Below, in pieces: positions 17,729 to 20,509 of a stretch of DNA of 20,509 bases; within the stretch, counting starts at the first letter, position 1; every line of letters starts with the position of its first letter. A program made the translations under genes and the position numbers. Location: positions 1 through 20,509 of the forward strand of contig JAFLDQ010000054.1 of assembly GCA_017302355.1 (NCBI GenBank), written 5' to 3'. Below the pieces are notes generated by a model. That model had not been told where the DNA came from. It made no database searches and was given only the letters and a program-made list of their open reading frames with translations. Source of the stretch: Dechloromonas sp. Lineage in GTDB: Bacteria > Pseudomonadota > Gammaproteobacteria > Burkholderiales > Rhodocyclaceae.

Positions 17729-18121
17729 TCACCGGCCTGCTGCGGTCGACTCCGCGCAGGGCCGGATTTTCACCACGCTGTCGCCGGGGAGTCCGGGCAG
17801 TCGCTCGCTCAGCGGCCAACACCCGGCGCCCGTGCAGATCTCGTATTCGGGCGCATGCGGCGAATGCGTCAGATCCAGGCTTTCCATGGGCGGCACGTCC
17901 GGCCGGTAGTGCCAGACGCCGTCCAGCAACAGCGCTCCCGGCGGCGGCTCCATGCCGGCGCCGGCGCCGCGGACGCGGGCGGCGGTGATTTCGAGGCGGT
18001 CGTCGGCGATGCGCCAGTCCTCCTCCCAGCGAACCTTCTCGATCGAGTGCGTCCACGCCAGCGTGAAGGCGTTGGCGGCCAGGGTTGTCGAGAGCAGTCC
18101 GGCGCTCAGGCAGAGGGGCAT
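17729..18121 (-). CDS. DUF1850 protein of the TRAP-TAXI transporter locus
   Basis: The 130-residue protein begins with a hydrophobic, export-type N-terminus (MPLCLSAGLLSTTLAANAF) and contains the DUF1850 hallmarks THSIEKVRWEEDW and GAGAGMEPPPG. From knowledge of the family, DUF1850 genes often sit beside fused TRAP permeases; their function is unknown, and an exported accessory role is inferred. The ATG at 18121 shares one base with the permease stop (TGATG), so it is translationally coupled and is the last gene of the operon. Its final codons contain a copy of the recurrent 16-mer. It is convergent with the ParA gene across a 78-base gap. Confidence 0.85.
   Translation of the reverse strand: MPLCLSAGLLSTTLAANAFTLAWTHSIEKVRWEEDWRIADDRLEITAARVRGAGAGMEPPPGALLLDGVWHYRPDVPPMESLDLTHSPHAPEYEICTGAGCWPLSERLPGLPGDSVVKIRPCAESTAAGR
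17735..17750. repeat. Copy of the recurrent 16-mer at the 3' end of the DUF1850 gene
   Basis: GCCTGCTGCGGTCGAC is identical to 5679-5694. Here it encodes the last residues before the stop (STAAG), suggesting the word has been taken into the coding end. Confidence 0.55.
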
Positions 18122-20202
18122 CAGCCGGCCGCTCGTGCCAGGCGCCGCCGCCTGATTTCGTGCCAGGCGAAGAAGATCACGGCCAGCGCGAAACCGGCCT
18201 GATCGGTCAGCGGCACGGCGGCGACGAGCAGGATGGCGGCGGCGGCCGTGACGCAGCGTTCCGGCCAGTTGAGCGGCGCGCGCAGGTAGCCGATCGCCGT
18301 CGCGCCCCAGAGCACGACCGCCAGCAGCGCCTTGACGACGATGTAGACGACGCCGGTGAAGGTGAGTTCGCCCTGCAACATCAGCAGCGGGTCGTAGACC
18401 GCCATGTAGGGAACGACGAAGCCGGCGATGGCGATCTGCGTCGCCTTCCAGCCGATCGCGTCGTGCGAGGCCTTGGCGATGCTGGAAGCGGCCAGGGCGG
18501 CCAGCGCGACGGGCGGCGTCAGGTCGGCCATGATCCCGAAGTAGAAGGTGAACATGTGGCTGACGATCAGCGGGACGCCCATCTTGTAGAGCGCCGGCGC
18601 GGCGATCGCGCTGGTGATGATGTAGTTGGGGATGGTCGGGATGCCGGTGCCGAGGATGATGCAGATGACCATCGTCAGCAGCAGCGAGAGGAACAGGCTG
18701 TGCTCGCCGACCTGCATGATCCACGACGCGAAGGTCGAGGCGGCGCCGGTCAGCGAGAGCACGCCGACGATGACGCCGACCACCGCGCAGGCCAGACCGA
18801 CCGGCAAGGCCTGGCGGGCGCCATCGACCAGGCTCATCTTCAGCGTGTGCAGGGTCTTGTCGCCGCCCTTGACGAACAGGCAGACGAGGACCAGGGCGGC
18901 GATCACGGCGAGCACCGGCCAGATGCCAAAGGAGACGAAGGCCGAGGCGCCCAGCCCGATCGCCAGCCAGAACACGTAGCGGAAGGCGGCAAGCGAAATG
19001 CGCGCGGCGAGCGCGGCGCCGAGGATCAGGATGGCGGTCAGGGCCAGCCCGACCATGCCCGAGAACATCGGCGTGAAGCCGTGGAAGAGCATCCAGACCA
19101 GGGCGGCCAGCGGGGCGACCAGGTACCAGCTCTCGCGGAGCGCCCGCCAGGGGTTCGGCAACTCGCTCCTGGGGATGCCGAGCAGTCCCTTGCGTCCGGC
19201 TTCCAGATGCACCATCCAGAAGGCGGTGAAGTAATAGAGCAGGGCCGGGATCACGGCGGCCTTGACGATCTCCGAATAGGGAACGTCGAGCGTTTCGGCC
19301 ATGATGAAGGCGACGGCGCCCATGACCGGCGGCATGATCTGGCCGCCCATCGAGGCGGTCGCCTCGACCGCGCCGGCGAACACCGGGGTGTAGCCGTAGC
19401 GCTTCATCAGGGGAATGGTGAACTGGCCGACGGTCAGCACGTTGGCGATGCCCGAGCCGGAAATGGTCCCCATCAGCCCCGACGAGATCACCGCCACCTT
19501 GGCCGGGCCGCCTTGCGCATGGCCGACCAGGCCGAGCGAGAAAGCGTTGAACAGGCGGATCATGCCGGCGTGTTCGAGGAAGGAGCCGAACAGGATGAAC
19601 AGGAAGATGTAGGTGGCCGAAACCATCGTCGGCACGCCGAAGAGGCCCTCGCTCGACAGGAAGAGGTTGTCGATCACCTGGTCGAAGCCATAGCCGCGGT
19701 GCGCCAGCAGATCCGGCAGGTATTGGCCCCACAGGCCGTAGGCGAGGAAGATGGCGCACAGGATGGGCAGAGCCAGGCCCATGACCCTGCGCGTGGCTTC
19801 GAAGACGAGGACGACGAAGGCCGTGCCGGCCATCAGGTCGGGGATCGACGGGTCGCCCGAACGCTGGATCAGGTCGCCCTCGAAGATCCAGTGGTAGGTG
19901 GACAGGGCAAAGGCGCCGGCGGCGAGCAGCCAGTCGTGCCAGGGTACCCGCGTCAGCCTGGCGCCATGCCGGAACGCCGGATAGAGGACAAAGGTCATGG
20001 CCAGCAGGAAGCCGACATGCAACGAGCGGATGACCAGGCTGGAGAGCGGATGGAAGGCGGCGACGATCAGCTGGAAGGTGGAGAAGGCCAGCGCGATCGC
20101 CATCAGCGTGCGCAACGGCCAACCGCCCAGCGTGCGCGGGATGCCGTGCTCCGATACTTCGTCCTGGCCGTGGCCGGGAGCGGTCACGCAGTCGTCGTGC
20201 AT
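18121..20202 (-). CDS. TRAP transporter fused permease, 4TM/12TM (DctQM type, TAXI family)
   Basis: This inner-membrane secondary transporter uses an ion gradient to import a solute delivered by a TAXI binding protein. The 693-residue protein is about the size of fused TRAP permeases: the N-terminal quarter carries the small-subunit (Q-like) helices and the rest the large (M-like) domain. The signature block at about 247-303 (ISGSGIANVLTVGQFTIPLM, then FAGAVEATASMGGQIMPPVM and AVAFIMAE) is diagnostic of TAXI-type fused permeases. About 16 hydrophobic helices can be drawn. The start at 20202 has GGAGG four bases upstream, inside a small hairpin. It lies 35 bases after the binding-protein gene and overlaps the DUF1850 gene by one base. 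The substrate cannot be read from sequence; many TAXI systems take dicarboxylates or related organic acids. Confidence 0.94.
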   Translation of the reverse strand: MHDDCVTAPGHGQDEVSEHGIPRTLGGWPLRTLMAIALAFSTFQLIVAAFHPLSSLVIRSLHVGFLLAMTFVLYPAFRHGARLTRVPWHDWLLAAGAFALSTYHWIFEGDLIQRSGDPSIPDLMAGTAFVVLVFEATRRVMGLALPILCAIFLAYGLWGQYLPDLLAHRGYGFDQVIDNLFLSSEGLFGVPTMVSATYIFLFILFGSFLEHAGMIRLFNAFSLGLVGHAQGGPAKVAVISSGLMGTISGSGIANVLTVGQFTIPLMKRYGYTPVFAGAVEATASMGGQIMPPVMGAVAFIMAETLDVPYSEIVKAAVIPALLYYFTAFWMVHLEAGRKGLLGIPRSELPNPWRALRESWYLVAPLAALVWMLFHGFTPMFSGMVGLALTAILILGAALAARISLAAFRYVFWLAIGLGASAFVSFGIWPVLAVIAALVLVCLFVKGGDKTLHTLKMSLVDGARQALPVGLACAVVGVIVGVLSLTGAASTFASWIMQVGEHSLFLSLLLTMVICIILGTGIPTIPNYIITSAIAAPALYKMGVPLIVSHMFTFYFGIMADLTPPVALAALAASSIAKASHDAIGWKATQIAIAGFVVPYMAVYDPLLMLQGELTFTGVVYIVVKALLAVVLWGATAIGYLRAPLNWPERCVTAAAAILLVAAVPLTDQAGFALAVIFFAWHEIRRRRLARAAG

Positions 20203-20206
20203 CGTG

Positions 20207-20219
20207 CCTCCGCGGGAGG
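20207..20219 (-). promoter_or_regulatory. Hairpin containing the permease ribosome binding site
   Basis: CCTCC and GGAGG, separated by three bases, pair perfectly. On the mRNA the GGAGG half is the Shine-Dalgarno sequence of the permease gene, so the fold would mask it. It may reduce permease synthesis relative to the binding protein. Confidence 0.35.
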
Positions 20220-20237
20220 AAGCCGGCCGGCGGCCGC

Positions 20238-20509
20238 TTACTTGACGAGGCCCGCCTCGCGGTAATACTTCTCGGCGCCCGGGTGCAGCGGCGCCGGCAT
20301 GCCGGCGGCGGCCTTCGTCTTGTCGATGGCCTTGGCGGCGGCGTGGGCGGCGCTCATCTGGTCGAGGTTGTCGAACATCGATTTGGTCATGGCGTAGACC
20401 GTGTCGGCCGGCACGCCGTCGTGGGTGACCAGGAAATTCTGCACGGCGACGGTCGGTATCGCGGCGGTCTGCCCCTTGTAGGTGTCGGCCGGGATGGCGC
20501 CGGCCTGGT
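20238..20509 (-). CDS. TAXI-family TRAP transporter solute-binding protein, C-terminal part only
   Basis: The minus-strand frame is open to the window edge, giving the last 90 residues of the protein; the N-terminus with its expected signal peptide lies beyond base 20509. The visible part (GAIPADTYKGQTAAIPTVAV, then NFLVTHDGVPADTVYAMTKS and PLHPGAEKYYREAGLV) is characteristic of the TAXI family C-terminal lobe. It is upstream of, and on the same strand as, the fused permease, which makes this a complete TRAP-TAXI operon (binding protein, permease, DUF1850). Unlike the membrane-anchored TAXI-type protein at 15630-16958, it ends right after the ligand-binding domain. Confidence 0.92.
   Translation of the reverse strand, partial: QAGAIPADTYKGQTAAIPTVAVQNFLVTHDGVPADTVYAMTKSMFDNLDQMSAAHAAAKAIDKTKAAAGMPAPLHPGAEKYYREAGLVK

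Noticed and set aside
18085..20265. 726-codon plus-strand open frame across the permease gene
   Set aside because: It is antisense to a clear TRAP permease; the product is Gly/Arg/Asp/Gln-rich low-complexity sequence typical of frames opposite high-GC genes.

Overview
The window is a dense, high-GC stretch of chromosome (about two thirds G+C by eye) from a Gram-negative bacterium. The protein sequences and the gene order look betaproteobacterial, most likely Rhodocyclales (Dechloromonas/Azospira/Thauera-like). This placement is inferred from recognition of the proteins, not from a marker-gene search. Nearly all of it is housekeeping sequence. No rRNA, tRNA, CRISPR array, integrase-bearing island or insertion sequence was seen. 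The longest gene-free gap is about 240 bases.

Region 1 (1-3735): the 3' part of tsaD (tRNA t6A synthesis), then on the minus strand a clade-3-type catalase (katA) followed by a tiny cysteine-rich protein, then plsY (phospholipid synthesis) divergent from folB (folate synthesis). In E. coli folB-plsY and tsaD lie in the same neighbourhood, so katA plus its small partner look like an insertion between old neighbours.

Region 2 (3786-7364): a minus-strand run proA-ogt-xerD-ybaK (proline synthesis, alkylation repair, chromosome dimer resolution, mischarged-tRNA editing), headed by a perfect TATAAT box. A divergent small six-cysteine protein lies on the plus strand.

Region 3 (7365-11596): a tight minus-strand operon leuS-lptE-holA (leucyl-tRNA synthetase, LPS assembly lipoprotein, DNA polymerase III delta). 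leuS carries an in-frame insertion made from a palindromic interspersed repeat.

Region 4 (11597-14640): a 113-residue protein of unknown function (minus), a strong GC hairpin downstream of it, and a regulatory gap with a GntR/FadR-like dyad ahead of uvrD (plus), which starts with GTG and is followed by a plausible terminator.

Region 5 (14659-20509): a translationally coupled plus-strand trio (quinone oxidoreductase, membrane-anchored TAXI-type binding protein without a permease, solo ParA ATPase with a histidine-rich tail) converges on a minus-strand TRAP-TAXI transporter (binding protein running off the window, fused 4TM/12TM permease, DUF1850 protein). This region and the leuS insertion are the least ordinary parts. 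A 10-base word, TGCGGTCGAC, recurs seven times across the window.
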